In this document: in pieces, positions 7,493 through 14,837 of the stretch
How the letters are laid out: every line of letters starts with the position of its first letter
How positions within the stretch are numbered: the first letter of the stretch is position 1
Assembly (NCBI GenBank): GCA_013375355.1
Contig: JABXJV010000342.1
Location: 1-19,109 of the forward strand
DNA length: 19,109 nucleotides
From: Candidatus Helarchaeota archaeon
GTDB lineage: Archaea; Asgardarchaeota; Lokiarchaeia; Helarchaeales; JABXJV01
Direction of reading: 5' to 3'
Notes under the pieces: model-generated
The model's database searches: none
Told to the model about the DNA's origin: nothing
What the model saw: the letters and a program-made list of their open reading frames with translations, nothing else
Translations under genes and position numbers: made by a program

Positions 7493-8248
7493 GTGGGCAG
7501 ATTTAAAAAATTTGTATTTCGTTGGTTATCCCAAATAATTGACCCTTCAAAGTTAAAAAATGGAATACCAAATTACATTAAGTATTTAAGAGACTGGAGA
7601 AAATATTCAAGAATGAAGGGGGCTGAACCAATAAAATTAATCGATACTTTTCCTCATATTCATGATAAGACTAAAACTACTAGTTTTGATAAGCATTATT
7701 TCTATCAAGACATTTGGGCATTTAAAAGAATTCTCGAATCCAAATGCGATCATCATATTGACGTAGGCTCAAGAGTAATTTTTGTAGGTTTTTTAACAGT
7801 AATCACTAGGGTAACTTTTATCGATATTCGTCCATTATTGACCACTTTAGAGAATTTTGAATCCAAACGAGGAAGTGTACTCGAAATGCCTTATAAAATA
7901 AATTCTATTTCCTCAATTTCTTGTTTGCATGTTGCAGAACATATTGGATTAGGTAGGTATGGAGATCCTCTTGATCCACTTGGGACTAAAAAAGCAACCA
8001 AAGAACTGGCTAGAGTACTTGCACTAGGTGGGAATCTTTTTTTCTCATTACCTATAGGTAAACCAAAATTGTATTTTAATTCTCATCGTATTCATTCTAC
8101 AAAGCAAATTTTTGATTATTTCTCCGATTTATCATTAGTTGAACTTTCTGGAATTGATGATAAAGGCAATTTTATAAAAAATATTGAAAGTAAAATTCTA
8201 GATTCATGTAAATATGGATGTGGATTGTTTTGGTTCACTAAAAAATAA
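7493..8248 (+). CDS. DUF268-family protein (SAM-methyltransferase-like)
   Basis: A 251-aa protein with the hallmark DUF268 core SCLHVAEHIGLGRYGDPLDP (143-162), followed by KKATKELARVLALGGNLFFS, an IGKPKLYFNSHRIHS stretch and a GIDDKGNF motif. Upstream, HHIDVGSRVIFVGFLT (88-102) is a degenerate SAM-binding loop, and HVAEH resembles the post-III region of class I methyltransferases. The family has no firmly established reaction as far as I know; members often sit beside glycan genes, so modification of a sugar or small substrate is a reasonable inference. GTG at 7493 is chosen: it has GGTG at 7482-7485 with a 7-base spacing, and no ATG lies near. The gene appears intact although both flanks are decayed. 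Confidence 0.85.
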   Translation: MGRFKKFVFRWLSQIIDPSKLKNGIPNYIKYLRDWRKYSRMKGAEPIKLIDTFPHIHDKTKTTSFDKHYFYQDIWAFKRILESKCDHHIDVGSRVIFVGFLTVITRVTFIDIRPLLTTLENFESKRGSVLEMPYKINSISSISCLHVAEHIGLGRYGDPLDPLGTKKATKELARVLALGGNLFFSLPIGKPKLYFNSHRIHSTKQIFDYFSDLSLVELSGIDDKGNFIKNIESKILDSCKYGCGLFWFTKK

Positions 8249-8268
8249 TTATTGAATCAATTGATTAA

Positions 8269-8418
8269 TCTAAGAACCATTTTTTATACCATAAATTAAA
8301 AATTAGAATTATCCAAAGGATTGTTGAAGACTTCATATCTTTAGTTATAAGACGTCTTAAATATTTTCTATCAAATAAATTATGTGTATTTAAGGGAACG
8401 ATTAAAGGGTCCGATTAA
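8269..8418 (+). pseudogene. Possible short protein remnant between DUF268 and GT11 fragments
   Basis: A 49-codon frame bounded by stops gives a lysine/arginine- and isoleucine-rich peptide (IRIIQRIVEDFISLVIRRLK near its centre) resembling the amphipathic tail of a glycosyltransferase. It has no clear start and partly overlaps the GT11 fragment in another frame. It could be the tail of a lost gene or chance. Confidence 0.2.
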
Positions 8419-8725
8419 CCTTACAATTTTTTCGGATGATCCGGAATGGGCTAAAAAAAATGTACAATTTGATTATCCAAATGAAGTAATTGATTGGCGA
8501 AATTATATTTTACCTGAAAGCCGTTCAGCTTATGCGATGTATCTAATGTCTGTTTGCAAGCATCAAATTATAGCCAATTCTTCTTGGTCGTGGTGGGCTG
8601 CCTGACTGAACAGAAATCCTGATAGGATTATAATAGCACCAGAACAGTGGGTTGCGGTTAAATCTATAAATACAAAAGATATGATACCAAAAGAATGGGT
8701 GAGAATAAGAGATAAAAGAAAATGA
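8384..8725 (+). pseudogene. GT11 (alpha-1,2-fucosyltransferase-type) 3' remnant with in-frame TGA
   Basis: The frame gives the C-terminal hallmarks of GT11 fucosyltransferases: IFSDDPEWAKKN, then AYAMYLMSVCKHQIIANSSW with SWSWWAA. TGA at 8603-8605 follows, and the same frame continues LNRNPDRIIIAPEQWVAVKS to TGA at 8723-8725. In the family the usual reading here is WW-G/A-AWLN, so TGA replaces a Trp codon (TGG to TGA, one transition). Upstream of about 8384 the frame soon meets a stop (8348-8350), and the N-terminal ~170 residues, including the HxRRGDY donor motif, are absent. Only the last ~114 codons of a ~290-aa enzyme remain, so the gene is dead. It attests past fucosylation capacity or a transferred fragment. 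Confidence 0.85.
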
Positions 8726-8790
8726 ATTATAGAAAAATTTTAAAAATAACACAAAATAAGATATATTTAGATTTATCACTACTGTTTAGG

Positions 8791-9831
8791 TCAAATTTTT
8801 AATTCTTCGGATAATTTTTCATAAATTTCTGTAAAAATTTCTTCTAGATTAATTCTTATATCCCATTTTGGATAATGTGTTTTCGCTTTATTTATATTTG
8901 ATATCCACCAAATATGATCTGCTTCTCTCTGTGGACCAAATTCATAAATCATTTTCTTTCCTGTAATTTTTTCTATTAGATCAAACGATTCAAGCATTGA
9001 AATTGAATTTTTTCTTCCACCTCCTATATTATATACTTCTCCAGACTTTGGATTTTTGATGAATTCATCAAATAATAATGCTAAATCTCTGGCATGAATT
9101 ACATCTCTAACTTGATATCCTTCATAACCAAATATAGTTAAAACTTCTTCTTTTAGTGCTTTTTTAACAAAAAAAGGTTCCCAGTTATGTATTTCTACAG
9201 CTCTTGCAGCTCCACCAGTAATACATCCCATTCGGAAACACCCTGTTTTTAATCCATATAGTAATGCATATTCTTGTGTATATAGATCTGCTGCAGTTTT
9301 TGAGACCCCAAAGGGAGTATGCATACATCTATCAATTTGTGTTGTTTCATCGAAACCATCCATTAAGATTTTTTCAACTGGTTCAAATCGTTTACCAATT
9401 TTTTCATAGGCATAGAAATTTGGAACTTCGCCATAAACTTTATTAGTTGAACAAAAAACGAATGGGGCCTCCTTATTTTCTTTTCTTAAGGTTTCAAGCA
9501 AAAAAATTGTCCCATAAACGTTTATTTCAAAATCTTCCATTGGTATTTCAATTGATTTTGGATGAGATGGTTGAGCTGCAGTATGGATGATTGAGTCTGA
9601 ATCTTTAATTAAATCGACCATTTTTTTATCTCTAATATCAATTTCATGAAGTTCAATATCAAATTTTTTCATTAAATGCTGGATAGTAAGTCGTGTATTT
9701 CCTTCTTTCCCAAAAATTTTACCTCGCATATAATTATCAACGCCAATTACTTTATAACCATTTTCAGCAAATAATTTACAACATTCGGAGCCTACTAATC
9801 CTGCACAACCTGTAATAAGCACTTTTTCCAT
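8791..9831 (-). CDS. NAD-dependent sugar epimerase, CDP-paratose 2-epimerase-like
   Basis: A 346-aa extended short-chain dehydrogenase. It has the Rossmann motif G8-x2-G11-x2-G14 (ITGCAGLVGS), the HTAAQPSHPKS region, FCSTNKVYG with S128-T129-N130, and HTPFGVSKTAADLYTQEY, where K178 is the catalytic lysine and F174 replaces the usual Tyr of YxxxK. Other landmarks are GCFRMGCITGG, IFGYEGYQVRDVIHARDLA and EVYNIGGGRKNSISMLE. These match the CDP-paratose/tyvelose 2-epimerase branch, where I recall Phe at the Tyr position in many members. It would interconvert an activated (dideoxy)hexose in the cytosol to feed a glycosyltransferase here. No other CDP-dideoxyhexose gene is visible, so the substrate is uncertain. 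The ATG at 9831 is well placed. It is transcribed divergently from the 10048 gene across 216 bp. Confidence 0.88.
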   Translation of the reverse strand: MEKVLITGCAGLVGSECCKLFAENGYKVIGVDNYMRGKIFGKEGNTRLTIQHLMKKFDIELHEIDIRDKKMVDLIKDSDSIIHTAAQPSHPKSIEIPMEDFEINVYGTIFLLETLRKENKEAPFVFCSTNKVYGEVPNFYAYEKIGKRFEPVEKILMDGFDETTQIDRCMHTPFGVSKTAADLYTQEYALLYGLKTGCFRMGCITGGAARAVEIHNWEPFFVKKALKEEVLTIFGYEGYQVRDVIHARDLALLFDEFIKNPKSGEVYNIGGGRKNSISMLESFDLIEKITGKKMIYEFGPQREADHIWWISNINKAKTHYPKWDIRINLEEIFTEIYEKLSEELKI

Positions 9832-10012
9832 TCAATAACCAACTCATACTTTATTTACTTAATTATACCTTATGATTTTAAAAGATTCTTATTTGAATTG
9901 ATTATTAAAGAAATTGGGAACTCATATTAATTCTATTTTTTATATTTGATTCATCTAAGGAAAAAAATAAATTTTAATCAACAAATTTTATAATTAAATT
10001 CAATTTTTCTTA

Positions 10013-10034
10013 ATTTGTAGAGATTATTACAAAT
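10013..10034. repeat. 6-bp inverted repeat just upstream of the 10048 gene
   Basis: ATTTGT (10013-10018) and ACAAAT (10029-10034) are complementary with a 10-base spacer, ending 13 bases before the ATG. A spacing of about 16 bp centre to centre would suit a dimeric regulator, but the arms are short and AT-rich. Confidence 0.2.
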
Positions 10035-10047
10035 AGGCGTAACATTA

Positions 10048-11340
10048 ATGAAGAGGGTCTTATTTAATACAGATTCAGTTCAAGAGTTGCATAGTATATG
10101 GAAAAGTTTTATTTATAACCCACCAGAAGGCTATGTATATCATGATTTAAGTGGAAAACAAATAAAACAACCAGCTATAAATTTGAATGGAAATAGTTCA
10201 ATTGATCTTAAGAGCTCAATAAAAAAAAGACAATTTATTGGATTTGTAAATAACTATTTTTTCAAAAATGTATACATAAATTATTTCGTAAAAAGATATA
10301 TCGCAAGAAATATGACTAAAAAAGTAAATATCATAAACCCAGATATTGTATACTGTATAAATGGCTCATTTATTCATTGTGATAAACCTTGGATTATTGA
10401 TGTTGAACAGGTCGGAGTATTCACATTTTTATATAACTACATTGCTTTAAGTAATCGAATTTATCGAACCTATATAGAAAATTCATTAAGCTCGGAAAAT
10501 TGTAAAAAGATATTACCTTATTCAGAAACAGCTAAAAAATCAATCTTAGCGAATTTGAATTGTGATAAATTTATTGATAAAATTAAAACAATTCCTAATG
10601 CAGTTAAATACAAAAAAGATATTCCTAAAATACAAGAGGATACTTTCAATATTCTATTTGTTGGGTCCTGCAATAACCCAGACGAGTTTTATAATCGTGG
10701 GGGTAGAGAGGTAATTTTTTGTTTTTTAAAGTTAATTAAAAAGCTTCCAAACCTCAAATTAATAATTAGGGCAATAATTCCAAACCGATACAAAAATTTG
10801 CTAAGAAAGCATAATAATTTCGAATTATATGAAAATTTATGTGACTTTTGCGCAAATTATTCATGTAATTATAAAAAACTCAAAAAAGAAGAAAAAGCTT
10901 CTCCATTATCTTTATGTTTTTCATATATAAAAAGCCCACAATTTGATAATTTATTCTTGAGAAGTGACGTTTATTTCTTCCCTGCATATACAGGATATGC
11001 TATGAGCATTCTTGATGGTTTAAATTTTGGTTTGCCAATCATCACGACTGATTTTCTAGAAAATGGAGAACAGATTATTAATGATTATAATGGATTTAAA
11101 ATTAATTTAAAAAATAAACCAAGATTTTGCCTTCCCTATATACCAATTCATGTAACAGAGAAGACAATTCCACCCATAGATAAAGAATTTATCAAAGAAA
11201 ATTGCGATAAAATCCAATATTTATATGAAAATGAATCAGAGAAAATAAAAATGGGAAGAAATAGTAGGCAATTATTGAAGAATAAATATTCTCTTGAAAA
11301 AAAGAATCAGAGTTTGAAAAAAATTTATGATAAAATATAG
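10048..11340 (+). CDS. Divergent GT4-like glycosyltransferase
   Basis: A 430-aa protein with GT-B architecture. The donor domain is recognised by IKTIPNAV, NILFVGSCNNPDEFYNRGGR (the G-rich strand-loop), a LKLIIRA strand, and DVYFFPAYTGYAMSILDGLN followed by FGLPIITTDFLENG. The EX7E motif is degenerate: the second Glu is D323 and the first is not conserved. Between the donor-domain strands there is an unusual insertion with C265-x2-C268-x4-C273 (CDFCANYSC) and a lysine-rich stretch where most GT4 enzymes have a short loop. The N-terminal domain is poorly conserved, with YCINGSFIHCDKPWIIDVEQ near residue 105. Probably a sugar transferase with altered catalysis or donor. It stands alone on the plus strand and converges on the methyltransferase gene. 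ATG at 10048 directly precedes the first beta strand (KRVLFNTD). Confidence 0.75.
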   Translation: MKRVLFNTDSVQELHSIWKSFIYNPPEGYVYHDLSGKQIKQPAINLNGNSSIDLKSSIKKRQFIGFVNNYFFKNVYINYFVKRYIARNMTKKVNIINPDIVYCINGSFIHCDKPWIIDVEQVGVFTFLYNYIALSNRIYRTYIENSLSSENCKKILPYSETAKKSILANLNCDKFIDKIKTIPNAVKYKKDIPKIQEDTFNILFVGSCNNPDEFYNRGGREVIFCFLKLIKKLPNLKLIIRAIIPNRYKNLLRKHNNFELYENLCDFCANYSCNYKKLKKEEKASPLSLCFSYIKSPQFDNLFLRSDVYFFPAYTGYAMSILDGLNFGLPIITTDFLENGEQIINDYNGFKINLKNKPRFCLPYIPIHVTEKTIPPIDKEFIKENCDKIQYLYENESEKIKMGRNSRQLLKNKYSLEKKNQSLKKIYDKI

Positions 11341-11360
11341 ATATAACATTTTTTAATGTA

Positions 11361-11381
11361 GAAATCATGAGATTTCCTTTT
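11361..11381. terminator. Hairpin plus T-rich tract between convergent genes
   Basis: GAAATC (11361-11366) and GATTTC (11371-11376) form a perfect 6-bp stem with a 4-base ATGA loop, followed by CTTTT. A second small hairpin (ACATT/AATGT, 11346-11359) precedes it. The element lies in the 64-bp gap where the glycosyltransferase gene (plus) meets the methyltransferase gene (minus). T-rich tracts end transcription in archaea; the stem may be incidental. Confidence 0.35.
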
Positions 11382-11404
11382 ATTGTGGAAGAATTTGGTT
11401 GAAT

Positions 11405-12280
11405 TTAATTAATTTTTTTGATCCAAAAAGAATTTCCAGAAGTATGTGTTCCTTTCATTTTAGGGTTATTCCAAAGAGGATCTAATACAGAGTTTAATTC
11501 CATATCCCTACTAACAAAACTATTAGGAAGTATTATTTTTACTCTATTTTCCTTAGCCAAAAGATATACGGCAAGCAAATATTGTTCAGAATAATAAAGA
11601 CTCGCTTGTTTTGAGGAATAATCAATGGGTAATGAAATGTCATGAAAATGTATTAAGACATTATCAGTTAAATATGGTAAAATATCTAAAAAAACAACCG
11701 CCACATCCGAATTCATAAAGCAACGATGAGATCCATCAATGAAGAGAAAATCATCAGCTTTTAATTTACCAAATATCCGCAAATCTACATCTTCTAAAGG
11801 TTTTCGAACGATTTTATCACTTATTGAACTAATTTCTAGTCTAGGATGAGGATCAATGGAAATGATCTTTGTCCTTAACCCGTGATCTCTAATCGCTCTT
11901 CTTACAAATTTTGTCGAATAACCAGCACCAATTTCAAAATATCTCTTTGGGTTATACATGACGATCAGCGAGTAAAGAGCTATAGCATCCAGACCTGGTA
12001 GGTAGTTATTAATCCAGCATGGGTCTATAGATTTTTCAGGTGCTTTCCTTGGGATTTTTAGGAGTTTTTCTTTGAAATTTAAAAATTTCTCTAAAATTTT
12101 TTTATATTCAATCCTATCGTTACTAATTATTTTTTGGAGTTTTTGATGTGGAGGTTTTCCATAACCGTACCGTGGAAATGATTTCATGGGATAATCTATT
12201 AAGATTAATTGAAAACCTTTCATCTTACTTGAAATATTATATACAAGCTCCGCAATATTTTTTTTTAGCCTTTTAAACAT
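11405..12280 (-). CDS. Class I SAM-dependent methyltransferase (Methyltransf_24 type)
   Basis: A 291-aa protein. After an ~110-residue N-terminal extension the Rossmann core begins: motif I YFEIGAGYSTKFVRRAI (E116-I-G-A-G120), the acidic end of strand 2 in IISIDPHPR (D143), FLFIDGSHR (D182, H185) and VLIHFHDISLP (H211, H213, D214). The ID-G-SH and HxHD signatures are typical of the Methyltransf_24 group, several of which methylate hydroxyls of glycans or related metabolites and use the Asp/His residues for metal binding. A sugar or glycolipid acceptor is inferred from context only. It lies 64 bp downstream of the GT-C gene on the same strand, so the two probably form an operon. ATG at 12280 is supported by the lack of a better start. 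Confidence 0.85.
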   Translation of the reverse strand: MFKRLKKNIAELVYNISSKMKGFQLILIDYPMKSFPRYGYGKPPHQKLQKIISNDRIEYKKILEKFLNFKEKLLKIPRKAPEKSIDPCWINNYLPGLDAIALYSLIVMYNPKRYFEIGAGYSTKFVRRAIRDHGLRTKIISIDPHPRLEISSISDKIVRKPLEDVDLRIFGKLKADDFLFIDGSHRCFMNSDVAVVFLDILPYLTDNVLIHFHDISLPIDYSSKQASLYYSEQYLLAVYLLAKENRVKIILPNSFVSRDMELNSVLDPLWNNPKMKGTHTSGNSFWIKKIN

Positions 12281-12344
12281 AAAACTTCACTTTATAAGTT
12301 CAATATAAGATGATTTTTGAAGTTATTAATAATATTTCTATGAA

Positions 12345-14621
12345 CTATTCACTCTTGATATCTTTACTATTCAATGATTTATTATTTAAATTCTTGAATA
12401 AAGTTAGTAAAAACATCATACTTGTCAGATTAAAAAAGATTAGATAAATGTTTGACATTGCTAGAGGGATTGAATTTACGAAGAAAACTATGCATAAAAT
12501 AATAACAATTGGTTTAAAATTTTCTAAAAATTTCTGATTTTGTTCCTCTTGATTATTTTGAATATCTTGTAAATAGTTCTTCAAAAATGTAGTACTATAA
12601 TAGATTATTGGTCCAAATAATAAAAATGCAAAAACCACAATTAAAACTAAAATCGAATTAACATTAATTGAATATCCAGATAACTTCCAAAATAAAGAAA
12701 ATGGATATATTCCAAAGTCCTCAATTTCAACTAATCTTGTAAAGATGTCCCATGAAGTTATTTGCGAGAAATTAAGAATCAGTATAGATGAAATTCCTAT
12801 TAAAATCCAAACAATTATTGAAAATAATTTATAATTTTGAATAAATTTAAATTTTTGAAATTTCTCTTTGAACAAATCAATGCTGATCTTAATATTGATA
12901 ATTATCAAGATTGAAATAAGAATAATTTGAACAATAAAAATCTTGATACCAATTGTTAAAACACTGGCCATATCATCAAACAAGAGCACATATAGAGCAG
13001 GATAATTAATAAATGTGTATAAAGGCATAAATATTACAAAAAATCTGCTATATTTATCCTTATTAAATAACAAAATACAAAATGGAATAACCCATGAAAA
13101 ATAGTAAGCAAAATTAACAGCATGAAATAAAAGAAAGGTCAATATACCAGAGAAAATTGAAAATAAAAAAATCCTATCATTTGAGTTTTCACTTTTCCAG
13201 TAAAGATAGTAATTTAGAAGTGAAAAAATAATAATTGAGATCCAATTAAGAGAAGCTGTAAAATTAAAGAAATATATACTTGGAACAAAATATTTGATAA
13301 GATAAAAGGCTGTTATTAATAAAATTGAAGAAAGTACATACTTGTTTTTCCGATCAAACAGTAAAATAATAATTAAGATTGTTATTGATAATGTAAACCA
13401 TATAATATTAGGGAGTTTTGGAAAAAGTAAAAATCCTATTATAAGAGAACAGATAACCGCTAGTAGAATTTCTCTATTGATTTTGGGTTTGATTTTGTTC
13501 CACATCAAATAAATTGTTCCAAGAAGTATTGAAATAATAAGCATGAAATTATCAAGTTCATACCTTACATTAGGAACCTCCCAATCTAAAATCATAGGAA
13601 AATGTAATAGAGGAGATAGTGGGTGTCTAGGCCAAAGACTCCCAAAAATCTTCCATATCCACAAAATGTCTGGAAGTAATAATTGTCCTATGGCAGTTGG
13701 AATATCAGTTCCATATAATATATGAAAAATGGATTCTCTAAGGGTACTTATAGGATTTCTAGTTCCTTGACTCTGGAAAGCAATTATTAATGAATGGATT
13801 ATAGCAGGATATACAATGAAAACAATAACTGCAATAATTAAAATCGGGCTAATAAAAAAGAAAAATTTTTTTCTCATTTCCTTTTTTGATAAACCTTCTC
13901 TATTTAATTTTTTATAATAATATATTAAATATAGAGGATATAGAATGAATGGATAAAATTTGTAAGTGATTGCAGATAATAAGAATAAAGTTGATAATAA
14001 ATTATGATTCTTCAGTAAAAAATATACAGATATTAGAACTAAAAGAACAGCCCCGATATCGTTATGACCATTCCAAGCGAACTCTACTATTAGAAAAGGC
14101 ATCAAAGTGTATAATAAGACATATTTCTCTTTGTTTTTATGATTTAAGTGAGATGAAATTAAATAAATCATAATTAAATTCAAAAAGTCTATAATTACAA
14201 AAAAGAATTTTATTCCATAATAATCACCATTAGTAATAAATGAAGCAGTAAATAGGAAAAGATAAAAAGTAGGACCATAATCAGGTGCAGCATATATAAA
14301 AGGAAGTTTATCTAGTAATAGAAAAACTGCTCTAATATAAAAATAATCAAAATCAGGATAAATTGGGGTTTTTAATATAAATGGAATCCGTATCCAGAAA
14401 AATAAAAGACTTATGAAAAAAAAATTTTTCAAATATTGGTTTTTAAGATCATTTTTATAAAAATAATAACAGAAATAAAAGAATCCAAGTAAAGAGAGTG
14501 CATAACCAAGTACATAATCAATAAAAAATTCTCCAAAAAGGAATATAATTAAGAGACCAAAAGCATAAAGACTTACGTAAATATAAGGTTTAATAGATTG
14601 GAGTTTCATGATTTCTTCCAT
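12345..14621 (-). CDS. Polytopic GT-C-type membrane glycosyltransferase
   Basis: A 758-aa, extremely hydrophobic protein with many (probably 16 or more) membrane segments and short charged loops. After the first membrane segments comes an outward loop YPDFDYFYIRA with a DxD motif (D90, D92), then APDYGPTFYLF (111-122) and WNGHNDIGAVLLVL (183-196). These match the catalytic loop, the YGP element and the GHxD element seen in GT-C enzymes of the GT87/DUF2029 kind, which use polyprenyl-phosphate sugars on the outer membrane face. It should add a sugar to a lipid-linked or surface glycan outside the cell. The length exceeds simple GT87 enzymes (about 400-450 aa), so the C-terminal ~300 residues are an extra membrane module. 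A second ATG four codons in (M5) is preceded by GGAAG and might be the real start. It is paired with the downstream methyltransferase gene. Confidence 0.82.
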   Translation of the reverse strand: MEEIMKLQSIKPYIYVSLYAFGLLIIFLFGEFFIDYVLGYALSLLGFFYFCYYFYKNDLKNQYLKNFFFISLLFFWIRIPFILKTPIYPDFDYFYIRAVFLLLDKLPFIYAAPDYGPTFYLFLFTASFITNGDYYGIKFFFVIIDFLNLIMIYLISSHLNHKNKEKYVLLYTLMPFLIVEFAWNGHNDIGAVLLVLISVYFLLKNHNLLSTLFLLSAITYKFYPFILYPLYLIYYYKKLNREGLSKKEMRKKFFFFISPILIIAVIVFIVYPAIIHSLIIAFQSQGTRNPISTLRESIFHILYGTDIPTAIGQLLLPDILWIWKIFGSLWPRHPLSPLLHFPMILDWEVPNVRYELDNFMLIISILLGTIYLMWNKIKPKINREILLAVICSLIIGFLLFPKLPNIIWFTLSITILIIILLFDRKNKYVLSSILLITAFYLIKYFVPSIYFFNFTASLNWISIIIFSLLNYYLYWKSENSNDRIFLFSIFSGILTFLLFHAVNFAYYFSWVIPFCILLFNKDKYSRFFVIFMPLYTFINYPALYVLLFDDMASVLTIGIKIFIVQIILISILIIINIKISIDLFKEKFQKFKFIQNYKLFSIIVWILIGISSILILNFSQITSWDIFTRLVEIEDFGIYPFSLFWKLSGYSINVNSILVLIVVFAFLLFGPIIYYSTTFLKNYLQDIQNNQEEQNQKFLENFKPIVIILCIVFFVNSIPLAMSNIYLIFFNLTSMMFLLTLFKNLNNKSLNSKDIKSE

Positions 14622-14837
14622 TTAAATCAGTAAATTTATTTTTATTTTATAATTATGAATTTGGTTCTATTAATTGTTTGAAACGATATTATTTTTTTTG
14701 GAATTTGTATGTAAAGTAATTTTCATACGAAACCAAAATTTTATTATTTCGATTTAACATCATATTTAAGAGATATAAATAATTATTTTCCAAAATTGAA
14801 ATAGGATAATATTCTCTTTTAAATCATAGGGTAAAAA
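14622..14837. promoter_or_regulatory. Divergent promoter region between GT-C gene and propeller operon
   Basis: 216 bp between divergent genes with no coding signal. TATAAATA near 14774-14781, about 57 bases before the ATG at 14838, is a reasonable archaeal TATA-box candidate for the rightward operon. GTATG (14708-14712) and CATAC (14725-14729) form a small dyad. No strong Shine-Dalgarno sequence precedes the ATG; only AGGG is seen. Confidence 0.3.

Noticed and set aside
8603..8605. TGA read as Trp or selenocysteine in the GT11 fragment
   Set aside because: Other genes in the window end at or use ordinary TGG for Trp, TGA also terminates this same frame at 8723, and the gene is already truncated at its 5' end, so a nonsense mutation is simpler.
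8543..8779. 78-codon minus-strand open frame
   Set aside because: It is antisense to the GT11 remnant, whose plus-strand translation has clear family motifs; the antisense product is Phe/Tyr/Ser-rich noise.
9264..9446. 60-codon plus-strand open frame
   Set aside because: It is antisense to the well-supported epimerase gene.
13543..14173. Two plus-strand open frames of 60 and 67 codons
   Set aside because: Both are antisense to the GT-C membrane protein gene and lack start signals or recognisable sequence.
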